From assembly GCA_013391845.1 (NCBI GenBank), contig CP058414.1:827501-891500 (forward strand): a stretch of DNA of 64,000 nucleotides, written 5' to 3'. Shown here piece by piece: positions 1-10,454 of the stretch (positions within the stretch are counted from its first letter, which is position 1; each line of letters opens with the position of its first letter). A program made the translations under genes and the position numbers. This DNA comes from Pseudoalteromonas shioyasakiensis (GTDB taxonomy: Bacteria; Pseudomonadota; Gammaproteobacteria; Enterobacterales; Alteromonadaceae). The notes beneath the pieces are model-generated. The model saw nothing but the letters and a program-made list of their open reading frames with translations, had not been told where the DNA came from and did not search any database.

Positions 1-970
<970 letters not shown>

Positions 971-1093
971 ACAACGCCAAACGCGTTTTATGACAGCGTA
1001 ACAGACAGAAGTTAAGAAACTAAAGTAGACATTTACTGATATCAGAATTCCAGATTTATTAATTTGCTCAAAAGAGCGAATTAAAACCAAATT

Positions 1094-1211
1094 TGCTTGG
1101 TGACAATAGCGTTTTGGACCCACCTGACCCCATGCCGAACTCAGTAGTGAAACGAAACAGCGCCGATGATAGTGTGGCATTTGCCATGTGAAAGTAGGAC
1201 ATTGCCAGGCT
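1094..1211 (+). rRNA. rrf: 5S ribosomal RNA
   Basis: The sequence contains the universally conserved core CCCATGCCGAACTCAG at about 1129-1144. Its ends TGCTTGG and CCAGGC pair to form helix I. The length, near 118 bases, is normal. It lies downstream of 23S in the usual 16S-23S-5S order and is followed by a strong terminator, so it ends the rrn operon. The ends may be off by one or two bases. Confidence 0.95.
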
Positions 1212-1222
1212 CCAAATTAAAG

Positions 1223-1253
1223 AAAGCCCGATTCGAAAGAGTCGGGCTTTTTT
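1223..1253 (+). terminator. rrn operon terminator
   Basis: The arms AAAGCCCGA and TCGGGCTTT pair around a short loop, and the second arm runs into a T tract. This is a canonical intrinsic terminator just after 5S rRNA. Confidence 0.93.
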
Positions 1254-1261
1254 GCGTCTGG

Positions 1262-1524
1262 AGCTGTCAGCTTTCAGCCGTCAGACGTCAGCTGAAATGT
1301 GGGGTTGTATAGTGCAGAGACTCCCTCAGCAACAAAACGTGTAGGAAGTACGTCAGTGCCGAATCTAGGCCGTAACAAACACATTCATGGCTAAAGCCAT
1401 TCCTACAACGACACTCTTCCTAGAACCTAGCAATTCTTAGTGCCTCCGGCGGGATCTTATTGCTTAGGGGAGACTCTGACCAAAACACCTCCACCGAGCG
1501 GCTGAACGCTGAAAGCTGATAGCT
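1262..1524. repeat. MITE-like element flanked by imperfect inverted repeats
   Basis: The left end (about 1262-1287, beginning AGCTGTCAGCTTTCAGCCG) reappears as an imperfect reverse complement at about 1499-1524 (containing CGCTGAAAGCTGATAGCT). A third relative occurs in direct orientation at about 34192-34221. The interior holds a GGCTAAAGCCATTCCTACA segment near 1388-1408 and a CCTAGAACCTAG segment near 1430. No ORF inside looks real. The element fits a small non-coding palindrome-bounded repeat lying after a terminator. That it is mobile is only an inference. Confidence 0.5.
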
Positions 1525-1526
1525 CT

Positions 1527-1562
1527 GTGTTGGGTTTCACTTCGCTCTACCCAATCTACCAG
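1527..1562 (+). repeat. REP-like palindrome, copy 1
   Basis: The sequence TTGGGTTTCACTTCGCTCTA followed by CCCAA can fold with TTGGGT pairing to ACCCAA. It resembles copies at 3379-3412 and, inverted, at 34287-34322. Such GGGTTTCGCTTCGCT-type palindromes are dispersed extragenic elements in many proteobacteria. With the two neighbouring repeats it fills most of the gene-free stretch 1254-1610. Confidence 0.6.
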
Positions 1563-1610
1563 ACCTTAAAACGTTACCCTTTTTAACTTTACTCTCGAAA
1601 CTCGCGAACT

Positions 1611-1642
1611 AAAAAAGCCCAGCAGGCTTCCCTGCTGGGCTT
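1611..1642 (-). terminator. Terminator of the amino-acid permease gene
   Basis: The arms AAGCCCAGCAGG and CCTGCTGGGCTT form a perfect 12-base-pair stem with a four-base loop. On the minus strand it is followed by a run of T. It lies 24 bases beyond the permease stop codon. Confidence 0.92.
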
Positions 1643-1665
1643 CTTAATGTATAAGCAGTTGTTGA

Positions 1666-2928
1666 CTATTGAATCATGCTGTAAATAAGCGCAAATACAG
1701 CAAGAGAGCCAACTGTTAATACGAACAGTGTGCTCAAGCGGTTTCTGTATTTGTGTAAGCTAGGTACTTTATAAACGGCAATCATTGGCATGATGAAAAG
1801 TATCATGGCAATGATTGGGCCTGATAACTGATCCATCATGTCTAAAATACTTGGGTTGATCACTGAGCAATACCAAATAGCGAAGAACATGATAACAGTG
1901 CCAATCTTATCAACGAGTTTAGGGTTCATATGTGCTTGCTTACTAACAAGACCGTTGAAGCTTTCACGGGCACCTAAGAAGTGACCTAAGAATGAAGACG
2001 TAATCGCAATAAAGGCAACTAATGGTCCTAAGGTCGCAATAAATGAGTTATCAGTGATATTGGCAAGGAATGACAAGATAGAAACGTTATCAGCTTTTGC
2101 TTGTACCATTTGTTCAGTAGATAGTGACAGCACACACGAGAATACAAACAGTAAAACAAACACAATTAATAGTAGGCTGGTACGCTTCAGAATTGCTTCT
2201 GACTTCATTTTAGCATTGTTGCCGTAGTGAGCACGCTGTACATGCACAAAGCTTGATATTGCAGCTGCATGGCTAAATGAAAATACAATAATAGGTATTG
2301 ATAACCAAAGTGTTTTCATGAAGCCCGAAAACTCAGGTACAGATACATCTGGCATTTGCCAGCTTGGGATTAAATAAATCGATAAGAAAAACAAAATAGC
2401 GACAAGTGGATAAACAAGTATCGAAAAAGCACGTAACATCAATGCTTCGCCACCCAGCATTAAGCTGATCATACCGCCAACGAGTACACCAGATAACAAC
2501 ACGCGTGGTGGCGACTCCATGCCTAACTGATTAACGATAAAGCTATCAACGGTATTTGTTAGGCCAACACCATAAATAAGTAAGATAGGGAAGATAGAGA
2601 GAAAATACAGTAAAGAGATCAAGCGCCCCGCATTTATGCCAAAGTGCTCTTCTACTACATCAGTAAAGTCAGCTTCAGGCTTTTTTGATGATAAAACAAA
2701 TCGGGCTAAGCCTCTGTGGGCTAAGTAGGTCATCGGAAAAGCAAGGCATGCCATGATAATCAATGGCCAAAATCCGCCGATGCCGATATTAATTGGTAAG
2801 AATAAAATCCCAGCACCGACTGCGGTGCCAAATAAACTTAACACCCATTGGGTGTCATGAAGATTCCATTTTGAGTTACTACTTGTTGTCGATGCATCAT
2901 ACGGCATAGCATCTTGATGTGTGTTCAT
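1666..2928 (-). CDS. HAAAP-family amino acid permease (serine/threonine/aromatic amino acid:H+ symporter)
   Basis: This is a polytopic inner-membrane protein of 420 residues with about eleven hydrophobic segments. It belongs to the hydroxy/aromatic amino acid permease family (SdaC/TdcC/YhaO/TyrP relatives). The N-terminal segment around TQWVLSLFGTAVGAGILFLP carries the GTAVGAGILFLP signature of the family's first membrane helix. An in-frame ATG 39 bases upstream exists, but the ATG at 2928 is preceded by a good GGAG site, so it is preferred. It is a monocistronic gene with its own terminator. Within this family the substrate cannot be read from sequence; serine or threonine transport is a reasonable guess, tryptophan or tyrosine less so. 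Confidence 0.85.
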   Translation of the reverse strand: MNTHQDAMPYDASTTSSNSKWNLHDTQWVLSLFGTAVGAGILFLPINIGIGGFWPLIIMACLAFPMTYLAHRGLARFVLSSKKPEADFTDVVEEHFGINAGRLISLLYFLSIFPILLIYGVGLTNTVDSFIVNQLGMESPPRVLLSGVLVGGMISLMLGGEALMLRAFSILVYPLVAILFFLSIYLIPSWQMPDVSVPEFSGFMKTLWLSIPIIVFSFSHAAAISSFVHVQRAHYGNNAKMKSEAILKRTSLLLIVFVLLFVFSCVLSLSTEQMVQAKADNVSILSFLANITDNSFIATLGPLVAFIAITSSFLGHFLGARESFNGLVSKQAHMNPKLVDKIGTVIMFFAIWYCSVINPSILDMMDQLSGPIIAMILFIMPMIAVYKVPSLHKYRNRLSTLFVLTVGSLAVFALIYSMIQ

Positions 2929-3047
2929 TAGCACTCCACTATTAGAATAATAATTGTCGCGCAGCATATAGAAAAGCGACTAAGAATGCATGTTTTAGCG
3001 TTGTGTTTAGATAACTATGCTGTAAGGAGAGACTTACAAAGGAAGAG

Positions 3048-3075
3048 AACTGGGCTCATTTAGAAAAGCCCAGTT
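3048..3075 (-). terminator. Probable stem-loop terminator of the 63-residue ORF
   Basis: The arms AACTGGGCT and AGCCCAGTT pair around a ten-base loop just after the stop codon of the small gene. The T run on the minus strand is weak, so termination may be inefficient. Confidence 0.55.
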
Positions 3076-3082
3076 GTGGTAT

Positions 3083-3274
3083 TTATTCTGCTGCTGCAAG
3101 TGCGCGAGCTTTAATGTCTGCGGCGAATGCTAAACCTTTCTTAAAACGTGCCTCAGCTGCTGTGATTTCGCTTTCATCGCCATTAGCGGCAAGCACCCCT
3201 TGTGAAAGCGCTTTATATAGTGCGCTAATTTGTGACTCATAGCCGGCTTCAATTGCTTTTTCAACAGTCGTCAT
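3083..3274 (-). CDS. Small alanine-rich protein of unknown function (63 aa)
   Basis: This is a short soluble protein with no signal peptide or membrane segment. It is rich in Ala and Glu and predicted to be largely helical (for example ITAAEARFKKGLAFAADIKA). The ATG has a clear AAGGAA ribosome site, and a stem-loop follows the stop, which together support a real gene. It sits alone between the permease and the cys operon on the same strand. I do not recognise the family and no function can be assigned. A role as a small cytosolic accessory protein would be speculation. Confidence 0.65.
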   Translation of the reverse strand: MTTVEKAIEAGYESQISALYKALSQGVLAANGDESEITAAEARFKKGLAFAADIKARALAAAE

Positions 3275-3378
3275 GGTTATTCCTTTAATAGATAAGATAG
3301 CAAAATACTATAGGAACAAGGACTTATTGGCTAGATAGGAGTGCCTATAAAGTAGGGAATATTAAAGTTTATGGCTCA

Positions 3379-3412
3379 ATGCTGGGTTTCGCTGTGCTCT
3401 ACCCAGCCTACG
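3379..3412 (+). repeat. REP-like palindrome, copy 2
   Basis: GCTGGGT (3381-3387) pairs with ACCCAGC (3401-3407) around CGCTGTGCTCT. The sequence is related to the copies at 1527-1562 and 34287-34322. It lies 18 bases beyond the cysQ stop codon, so it may also act as the 3' stem-loop of the cys operon transcript. Confidence 0.6.
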
Positions 3413-3429
3413 ATATTTAACGGAAATCT

Positions 3430-4200
3430 TTAGTTCTGTAAGGCCGATACGACAAAAAACGGATTCAGATATTCTTCTTTACTGTTATACAGTAGTGGGC
3501 TGCCATCGAGTTTGCTAACCGTTGCACCTGCTATTTCGGCAATCGCATGACCTGCTCCCGTATCCCACTCACAGGTTGGGCCAAGGCGTGGGTATATATC
3601 AGCACTACCTTCGGCAACAAGACAAAGTTTTAGCGAGCTGCCTTTTGAAACCATTTCTACATCTTCAAACTGTTTTACGAATTCTGCTAAATCAGGAGAA
3701 GGGTGTGAGCGGCTTCCGACAACACGGATCAGCCCTTTATTTGGCTTACGGGTTACCTTAAGTTCGATACGCTCATCACCTTTATCTTTAAAGGCACCAA
3801 TTGCTTCAGCAGCAATATACGACACACCTAATGCCGGTGCATCGACAACTGCCAATACTGGTTTACCTTTTTCAATCAAGGCAATATTCACGGTGAACTC
3901 GCCATTCTTTTTAATGAACTCTTTGGTGCCATCAATTGGGTCTACTAACCAGTAGCGTTGCCAAGTTTGACGGATATCCCAGCTAATATCAGCGCTTTCT
4001 TCGCTTAGAATTGGTACATCAGGGGTGAGGTGTTGTAAGCCATTCACAATCACTTTGTGAGCTGCTAGGTCGGCGTCGGTAACTGGGCTTTCATCAGCTT
4101 TGTACTCAACATTAAAGTCCTTTTCGTAAATCCCCATTATTGCACTACCTGCTTGGCGTGCGAGGAGTAATATTTCTTCTAGCAGTTCCGTTTGATTCAT
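3430..4200 (-). CDS. cysQ: 3'(2'),5'-bisphosphate nucleotidase CysQ
   Basis: This enzyme hydrolyses 3'-phosphoadenosine 5'-phosphate (PAP), the inhibitory by-product of PAPS reduction, to AMP. The 256 residues match the FIG/IMPase superfamily length. Metal-binding elements are visible in order: EESAD (E67, E68), DPIDGTKEF (D87, D90, T92) and the late WDTGAGHAIAE motif with the third-site Asp. It is the last gene of the cys operon, three bases beyond the cysC stop, which fits detoxification of the product made by CysC-dependent PAPS use. Confidence 0.95.
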   Translation of the reverse strand: MNQTELLEEILLLARQAGSAIMGIYEKDFNVEYKADESPVTDADLAAHKVIVNGLQHLTPDVPILSEESADISWDIRQTWQRYWLVDPIDGTKEFIKKNGEFTVNIALIEKGKPVLAVVDAPALGVSYIAAEAIGAFKDKGDERIELKVTRKPNKGLIRVVGSRSHPSPDLAEFVKQFEDVEMVSKGSSLKLCLVAEGSADIYPRLGPTCEWDTGAGHAIAEIAGATVSKLDGSPLLYNSKEEYLNPFFVVSALQN

Positions 4201-4203
4201 GAC

Positions 4204-4800
4204 TTAACCTATAATTTGCTGTTGTTTTAAATACGCTACCAGTTCTTGCACCGATTGGTCTAGGGTGTTTTTGCTGGTATCGATTTTAATTTCTGGCGAT
4301 GCAGGGATTTGGTAGTCTGAGTCTATACCGGTGAAGTGCTTAATTTCACCTGCACGGGCTTTTTTATAAAGCCCTTTAGGGTCGCGGGTTTCACACACTT
4401 CAAGCGGGGTATCTAAAAATACCTCAATAAACTCACCATCCTCTACTAAGTTTCTTACCATATCGCGTTCGCTTTGGAACGGCGAAATAAATGCGGTTAA
4501 TACCACAAGACCGGCATCGACCATCAACTTTGCGGTTTCGCCTACGCGACGAATGTTTTCAACGCGGTCTTCATCAGTAAAGCCAAGATCTTTACACAAG
4601 CCATGACGCACATTGTCGCCATCGAGTAGGTAGGTGTGAACGCCTAATTGGTTTAATGCGCTTTCTAGTGCGTTTGCAACAGTGCTTTTACCTGAACCTG
4701 AAAAACCAGTGAACCATAGAATGGTTGGCTTATGCTTTTTTTGCTCACTACGCTGTGATTTGCTAATGGCGTAATTATGCCAAACGATATTTTCATCCAT
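4204..4800 (-). CDS. cysC: Adenylylsulfate kinase CysC
   Basis: CysC phosphorylates adenosine 5'-phosphosulfate (APS) to PAPS with ATP, the second activation step of sulfate. The P-loop GFSGSGKST spans residues 32-40, followed by [10 protein letters not shown], the APS-binding loop typical of the family, and the FISPF segment. The length of 198 residues matches enterobacterial CysC (about 200). It lies 14 bases after the permease stop and 3 bases before cysQ, so it is cotranscribed with both. Confidence 0.96.
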   Translation of the reverse strand: MDENIVWHNYAISKSQRSEQKKHKPTILWFTGFSGSGKSTVANALESALNQLGVHTYLLDGDNVRHGLCKDLGFTDEDRVENIRRVGETAKLMVDAGLVVLTAFISPFQSERDMVRNLVEDGEFIEVFLDTPLEVCETRDPKGLYKKARAGEIKHFTGIDSDYQIPASPEIKIDTSKNTLDQSVQELVAYLKQQQIIG

Positions 4801-4814
4801 TGTCTTTACTCTCG

Positions 4815-6542
4815 TTATTGAAATGGGAATACCAGTGGTATGAGTGTTAAAACCGTAATCGAGTAAATAATCGATAAAGGTAAGCCCATGGCAATATAAT
4901 CTTTAAGGCGGTAGTTTCCCGCGCTGTAAACCATCAAGTTAGTTTGATAACCAAATGGCGAAATGAAGCTAGCCGATGCACCAAATGCGACAGCCATAAT
5001 AAAAGGCAACGGTGATACATCAAAACCAACGGCTAGTGCATACGCTACCGGAAACGAAAGCGCAGCAGCGGCATTATTGGTAATGAGTTCGGTAAACAAA
5101 ACCGTCATTAAAAATATTGCGATAAATGCCCCGTAGGGCCCAAAGTCACCTAAAACGTATAACATGGCTGATGAAATTTCACCGGCAAGCCCTGTGCCTA
5201 TCATGAGTTTGGCAAGGCCAATAGCACTACCCACTACTGCGAGTAACTCAATCGGAAAACGACGTTTTACTTCACTTAGCTTGATTGTGCCCGTTAGCAT
5301 TAAACCGATAAGAAGAACGAGTAGGCCTTTCACTAAGGGAACAAGGCCAATAATACTTAACCCCAATACGGTTGCAAAACTCGCTAACACAATATTTGAT
5401 TGCTTAGGTTTTAAATGGGTTTGTAAATCAAGACCTGAAATATAAACAAACTCGCGCTTTAAATTGGGTAGCGAGTAAAACTCTTTGCCAGGCGCAAGGA
5501 TCAATGAGTCACCCGCTTGCAATTGAACTTTACCTAAGCCGCCTTGTAAACGGTCATGGCCGCGACGAATAGCAATAACGGCTGCATGAAACTGCTCACG
5601 AAAGCGAACTTCTTTAATTGTTTTACCAATGTATTTTGAAGAATGGCTAACAACAACTTCAACTAGGTGCTCAACGTCTTTCTCATGTTTGTCGTGCACA
5701 ACTTTTAAGCCATCAAATTGGGTAAGCAGAGGCACTGACTTTATGTCACCTACAAACAGCAGTACGTCACCTTCTTTGATAACTTGTTTTGGTGTAACCG
5801 CGCAAATTCGTTTATCACCACGGATTATTTCGGCTAAGAACAAGTCTTTTAATTCACGAAGGCCATTCTCTTCAACACTTTTACCAATTAATTTCGAACC
5901 TGTTTCTACTTTACCTTCAAGGTAAAAGGGCACCACTTCTTGGTCGTTTTTACCGTTATCTGGTAAATACTTGAGCATCACCAAAATAGTGATAAGTCCG
6001 ACGCTCAATGCGCCTAAACCAATCAAGGTAAAATCAAAAAAACCAAGGGGCTCCATTCCTGCTTCAACGGCAAAGCCATTAACAATTAAATTGGTTGAAG
6101 TGCCAATCAGCGTAATTGTGCCACCTAAAATGGCGGTATACGATAAAGGTAATAAAAGCTTAGAAGGTGAATGGGTCGGGCTTTCTTTTATTGCACTAAT
6201 CAGTGATGCCACTACCGCAGTATTATTAGTAAATGATGATAAAAAGGCAGTTGATAAACCTAGTTTTGTCACCGAACTTGTCAGGCTGCCTTTCGAAAGA
6301 GACTGAGCAAGCTTTTGCACTAGCGTGGTTTTTTCTACAGCTATCGAAACGAGTACAAGTAGAATAAGCGTAATTAAAGAAGGGTTTGCATAGTTAATTA
6401 GCATATCTTCAAGACTGATCAGCCCTGCTAAATAACTAATACCAATAGCGCCGACAAATAACCATGCTGGTTTTAGTCGAGTGCCAAAAAGACACCCCAC
6501 TAATACCAGCATAATGCCTGTTAATACCAGCTGTTGATACAT
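4815..6542 (-). CDS. SLC13-family permease with two RCK_C (TrkA_C) domains, probable sulfate transporter
   Basis: This is a 575-residue inner-membrane carrier. Hydrophobic helices fill the N-terminal ~185 residues, two cytosolic TrkA_C-like domains occupy roughly 205-370 (each with a pattern like LIGKSVEE and IGKTIKEV), and a second helical bundle fills 380-575. Repeats carrying NNTAVVA and NNAAAAL are the hallmark divalent-anion signature motifs of the SLC13/DASS family. Family members such as algal SAC1 and related bacterial proteins are linked to sulfate. Its place between cysN and cysC makes sulfate the most likely substrate, but this is context-based. No ABC-type sulfate importer is in the window. 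Confidence 0.85.
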   Translation of the reverse strand: MYQQLVLTGIMLVLVGCLFGTRLKPAWLFVGAIGISYLAGLISLEDMLINYANPSLITLILLVLVSIAVEKTTLVQKLAQSLSKGSLTSSVTKLGLSTAFLSSFTNNTAVVASLISAIKESPTHSPSKLLLPLSYTAILGGTITLIGTSTNLIVNGFAVEAGMEPLGFFDFTLIGLGALSVGLITILVMLKYLPDNGKNDQEVVPFYLEGKVETGSKLIGKSVEENGLRELKDLFLAEIIRGDKRICAVTPKQVIKEGDVLLFVGDIKSVPLLTQFDGLKVVHDKHEKDVEHLVEVVVSHSSKYIGKTIKEVRFREQFHAAVIAIRRGHDRLQGGLGKVQLQAGDSLILAPGKEFYSLPNLKREFVYISGLDLQTHLKPKQSNIVLASFATVLGLSIIGLVPLVKGLLVLLIGLMLTGTIKLSEVKRRFPIELLAVVGSAIGLAKLMIGTGLAGEISSAMLYVLGDFGPYGAFIAIFLMTVLFTELITNNAAAALSFPVAYALAVGFDVSPLPFIMAVAFGASASFISPFGYQTNLMVYSAGNYRLKDYIAMGLPLSIIYSITVLTLIPLVFPFQ

Positions 6543-6574
6543 GCTTTTTACTTCCTATAACAGGCGAATAATGA

Positions 6575-7999
6575 TCATTTAAGCTTAGTTATATCAAGCG
6601 CTTGCCAATGAGGGAAGTGCTTGCGTACTAAAGCATTAAATTCAACTTCAAAGTCGCTAAAGCTACTTTGCTGCTCTTCAGTGCTAAGTAATTGCTCAAT
6701 CATACCTGCCGCAACGGTTAAGTTTGATAGGCGATCAATTAAAATAAACGCACCTGTTTCATGGTTGTTGTGGTACTCATCGGCCAAAATTGTTTCAGTA
6801 AGCTCTAAGGTTACAATAGCAATTTCGTTAAGTTGTAATGAGTCAGCTTGACCATGCTCAAGGGTATTTACATCAATGGTGTGATCGATCTTTCTAACCA
6901 CTGCTGAGGTGTTTTTGCTGCCTAACTTAAAGTTGTAGCTTTTACCTAATACTAACGGTGCTTCATGCATCCATACTAATTTAGCTTGAATACGGTTAGT
7001 AACAGCCGCTTTTGAAGCTGCTGGCACAATAACATCACCACGACTGATATCAATTTCATCATTTAACGTTAAAGTGATTGCTTGACCTGCTTCAGCCGTA
7101 TCTAGGTTACCATCGAAAGTCACAATTTCTTTAATGCTTGAGCTTTTACCAGATGGTAAAACTTTTACTGCATCACCAACACTGAACTTGCCAGACGTTA
7201 AAGTGCCTTGGAAGCCACGAAAATCTAAGTTAGGGCGCACAACATATTGCACAGGAAGACGTGCTTCAAAACCGCTATCAATTTCAGCCGCTGGTGAGTC
7301 TTCAAGTAACTCAAGCAGTGGTTTATCTGTGTAGTAAGGTGTGTGTAGAGAGCGTGTTACTACGTTGTCACCCTTGAGTGCTGACATAGGTACAAACTTG
7401 ATATTAGTAACATTTAGCTGCTCTGCAAATTTTAGATAATCCGCTTTGATTTTCTCATACACGGTTTCATCGAAATCGACGATATCCATCTTGTTGATTG
7501 CAACAACAAACTGCTTAATGCCGAGCGAATCGCAGATAAAGCTATGACGTTTAGTCTGCACTTGTACACCGTAACGAGCGTCGACTAAGATAATCGCCAC
7601 ATCGCTGGTTGATGCGCCGGTAACCATGTTGCGCGTGTACTGCTCATGTCCTGGCGTATCAGCAATGATGAACTTACGTTTTGCTGTTGAAAAGTAACGA
7701 TAAGCAACGTCAATCGTAATACCTTGCTCACGCTCAGCTTGAAGGCCATCTACAAGTAGTGCTAAATCAAGCTCTTCACCCGCATTACCGACTTTTTCAT
7801 TGTCTTTATGTAGTGCAGCAAGTTGGTCTTCATAAATTTGATGGCTGTCATGTAAAAGGCGGCCAATCAGGGTCGACTTACCGTCATCTACACTACCACA
7901 GGTAAGCATGCGTAAAAGGCTTTTGTCTTGCTGACGCGCAAGGTAGGCGTCGATGCCTAACTCTCTTACTTCATTAATTGTGTCGTTTGTTTTAGACAT
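6575..7999 (-). CDS. cysN: Sulfate adenylyltransferase subunit 1 (GTPase) CysN
   Basis: CysN is the regulatory GTPase subunit of ATP sulfurylase; GTP hydrolysis drives APS formation by CysD. The translational-GTPase motifs are intact: GSVDDGKS (35-42), DTPGHEQYTRN (from 114) and NKMD (169-172). EF-Tu-like beta-barrel domains follow. Its 474 residues equal the usual length. There is no C-terminal APS-kinase fusion; CysC is separate downstream. The start codon overlaps the cysD stop by one base (TAATG), indicating coupled translation of the two subunits. Confidence 0.97.
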   Translation of the reverse strand: MSKTNDTINEVRELGIDAYLARQQDKSLLRMLTCGSVDDGKSTLIGRLLHDSHQIYEDQLAALHKDNEKVGNAGEELDLALLVDGLQAEREQGITIDVAYRYFSTAKRKFIIADTPGHEQYTRNMVTGASTSDVAIILVDARYGVQVQTKRHSFICDSLGIKQFVVAINKMDIVDFDETVYEKIKADYLKFAEQLNVTNIKFVPMSALKGDNVVTRSLHTPYYTDKPLLELLEDSPAAEIDSGFEARLPVQYVVRPNLDFRGFQGTLTSGKFSVGDAVKVLPSGKSSSIKEIVTFDGNLDTAEAGQAITLTLNDEIDISRGDVIVPAASKAAVTNRIQAKLVWMHEAPLVLGKSYNFKLGSKNTSAVVRKIDHTIDVNTLEHGQADSLQLNEIAIVTLELTETILADEYHNNHETGAFILIDRLSNLTVAAGMIEQLLSTEEQQSSFSDFEVEFNALVRKHFPHWQALDITKLK

Positions 8000-8898
8000 T
8001 AGAAATAGCCCTCACGTTTTTTCTTTTCCATTGAACCCGCAGAGTCGTGATCAATCACGCGGCCTTCACGCTCAGAAGAGGTTGAAAGCAGCATCTCTTC
8101 AATAATTTCAGTTAAGGTTCCTGCCGTTGATTCCACTGCACCTGTTAGCGGGTAACAACCAAGGGTACGAAAACGAACAGATTTCATTTGTGGTACTTCA
8201 CCTTCTTCCAATGGCATGCGCTCGTCATCAACCATGATTAGCGTGCCGTTACGCTCTACAACAGGGCGTTCTTTAGCAAGGTAAAGTGGAACCATTTCAA
8301 TGTTTTCTTGGTAGATATACTGCCAAATATCAAGTTCAGTCCAGTTAGATAATGGAAATACACGAATGCTTTCACCCGGGTTAACTTGGCTGTTGTACGT
8401 ATTCCAAAGCTCTGGACGTTGGTTTTTTGGATCCCATCTGTGGTGCTTATCACGGAATGAGTAAACACGTTCTTTAGCACGAGATTTCTCTTCGTCACGA
8501 CGTGCACCACCAAATGCAGCATCGAAGCCGTATTTGTCTAACGCTTGCTTTAAGCCTTGCGTTTTCATGATATCGGTGTGCTTTGCTGAGCCGTGTACAA
8601 ACGGATTAATATCAATCTCTAACCCTTCAGGGTTTTTGTGGACGATTAAATCAAAACCATACTCTTTAGCTAGACGGTCACGAAACTCAATCATTTCCTT
8701 AAATTTCCAGTTGGTATCAACGTGTAAAAGTGGAAATGGAATTTTTGCTGGATAAAACGCTTTACGTGCTAAGTGTAATAACACTGATGAATCTTTACCG
8801 ATTGAGTAAAGCATCACCGGGTTTTCAAACTCAGCAGCTACTTCGCGCATGATTTTGATACTTTCAGCTTCTAATTGCTGAAGGTGTGTTAAAGCCAT
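7999..8898 (-). CDS. cysD: Sulfate adenylyltransferase subunit 2 CysD
   Basis: CysD is the catalytic subunit of ATP sulfurylase, making APS and pyrophosphate from sulfate and ATP in the cytosol. The PP-loop-type motif [13 protein letters not shown] (residues 31-43) binds ATP. The conserved [16 protein letters not shown] segment in the middle and the C-terminal REGYF end are typical of CysD. The length of 299 residues is normal. It follows cysG by 35 bases and overlaps cysN by one base. Confidence 0.97.
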   Translation of the reverse strand: MALTHLQQLEAESIKIMREVAAEFENPVMLYSIGKDSSVLLHLARKAFYPAKIPFPLLHVDTNWKFKEMIEFRDRLAKEYGFDLIVHKNPEGLEIDINPFVHGSAKHTDIMKTQGLKQALDKYGFDAAFGGARRDEEKSRAKERVYSFRDKHHRWDPKNQRPELWNTYNSQVNPGESIRVFPLSNWTELDIWQYIYQENIEMVPLYLAKERPVVERNGTLIMVDDERMPLEEGEVPQMKSVRFRTLGCYPLTGAVESTAGTLTEIIEEMLLSTSSEREGRVIDHDSAGSMEKKKREGYF

Positions 8899-8933
8899 TG
8901 TTAGTCGTCCTACTAAAATGATTAAAAGTTAAA

Positions 8934-10355
8934 TTAAGCTACGCCAGTGATTGGCTGGGCAAAGCTGCTGGTTTGCTCGGTTTTACCAAACCATGCAAGC
9001 TGATGGTGCAATGATGCAACTTCGCCAATAATTAATAAGGCTGGTGAAATAATGCTATGGCGCGAAATCAAATCGGCCAGCTCACCTAATTGCCCTGTAA
9101 CCACTCGTTGTTCTTTACGTGTGCCGTTTTCGATTATGGCAACGGGGGTGTCTGCACCGCGGCCGTGTTTCAATAATTGTGCTTGAATATGCGGTGATTT
9201 AATCACTCCCATATAAATTGCTAATGTCTGATTTGGCTTTGCGAGTGACTGCCAATCTAATTCTTGACCATCTTTTTTACAGTGACCTGTTACAAACTGA
9301 ATGGCTTGCGCATGATCTCTGTGGGTAAGTGGAATACCAGCATATGCACTACAACCTGCAGCGGCAGTAATACCCGGTACAATTTGGTAACGTACTTGAT
9401 TAGCGGCTAGCACTTGCACTTCCTCACCACCACGACCATAAATAAACGGGTCGCCACCTTTAATACGGCATACTTTTTTGCCTTGTTTGGCAAAATCGAC
9501 CAGCATCTGATTAGTATCTTCTTGTGCAACACTATGATCGCCTAAACGTTTACCTACGCAAACTAAGTCGGCATCACGGCGTACTAAATCCATAATTTCA
9601 TCAGAAACCAAGTAGTCATAAACAACGACGTCGGCTTGTTGCATTAATTGCAGTGCTTTTAGTGTTAATAACTCTGGGTCACCTGGGCCTGCACCAACAA
9701 CATATACTTCGCCTTCAGGCTCTGGCTTAGCATCTAATAGTTGCTCTAATTGCGCTGAAGCAGCTTCGGTATTACCCGCTTGTACTTTGCTTACCACTGA
9801 TGAATCAAATACGCCCTCCCAAAACTGGCGACGATCAGCAAAGTGTTTAAAGCGCTGTTTTACTTTATCACGGAAGCTACCTACTAATGTAGCGAGAGGA
9901 CCAATATGTTGTGGAATAAGTGTTTCTAGTTTTTCACGTAAACGACGTGCTAAAACTGGTGCTGTGCCTGCACTTGAAATCGCAATTGTGATTGGATCAC
10001 GGTCAACAATTGATGGAAAAATAAAGCTGCACTTAGGTTGGTCATCCACCACGTTAACGAAAATATTGCGCGCATTCGCAAGTTCGAAAACATCTTTGTT
10101 AACACTGTCTATATCAGTTGCGGCGATTACCAGCATTTGCTGATCCAGATACTGCTCTTTAAAAGTATCAGAAATCAGGTTTACTTCATCTTGCTTAGCA
10201 AGAGCGAGCAACTCATCGCAAAACTCAGGGGCGACTAGTGTCACATTGGCACGTGCTTTTAAAAACGCACGGCATTTGCGTAACGCGATATCTCCACCGC
10301 CGACTACCAGTACTGGTTTGTCGTCTAATTTGGTAAAGATTGGTAAATATTGCAC
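8934..10355 (-). CDS. cysG: Siroheme synthase CysG (multifunctional)
   Basis: CysG converts uroporphyrinogen III to siroheme, the cofactor of sulfite and nitrite reductases. The N-terminal part has the NAD-binding VLVVGGGDIALRK of precorrin-2 dehydrogenase/ferrochelatase. The C-terminal part is uroporphyrinogen methyltransferase, with VYVVGAGPGDPELLT and GGDPFIYGRGGEE. I chose the GTG at 10355 because family members begin with a short lead before YLP-F; an ATG at 10382 would add nine atypical residues. It is the first gene of the cys operon. The sulfite reductase genes cysJI and cysH are not in this window. Confidence 0.95.
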   Translation of the reverse strand: MQYLPIFTKLDDKPVLVVGGGDIALRKCRAFLKARANVTLVAPEFCDELLALAKQDEVNLISDTFKEQYLDQQMLVIAATDIDSVNKDVFELANARNIFVNVVDDQPKCSFIFPSIVDRDPITIAISSAGTAPVLARRLREKLETLIPQHIGPLATLVGSFRDKVKQRFKHFADRRQFWEGVFDSSVVSKVQAGNTEAASAQLEQLLDAKPEPEGEVYVVGAGPGDPELLTLKALQLMQQADVVVYDYLVSDEIMDLVRRDADLVCVGKRLGDHSVAQEDTNQMLVDFAKQGKKVCRIKGGDPFIYGRGGEEVQVLAANQVRYQIVPGITAAAGCSAYAGIPLTHRDHAQAIQFVTGHCKKDGQELDWQSLAKPNQTLAIYMGVIKSPHIQAQLLKHGRGADTPVAIIENGTRKEQRVVTGQLGELADLISRHSIISPALLIIGEVASLHHQLAWFGKTEQTSSFAQPITGVA

Positions 10356-10454
10356 TTTGTTCTCACCCCTAAAACACATCAACGAAACTGCTTATTGCAG
10401 GCAAGCAGAATATAGTGCTCTAAAAAAAGTAAAAAATAATTAAAACCAAGTTTA

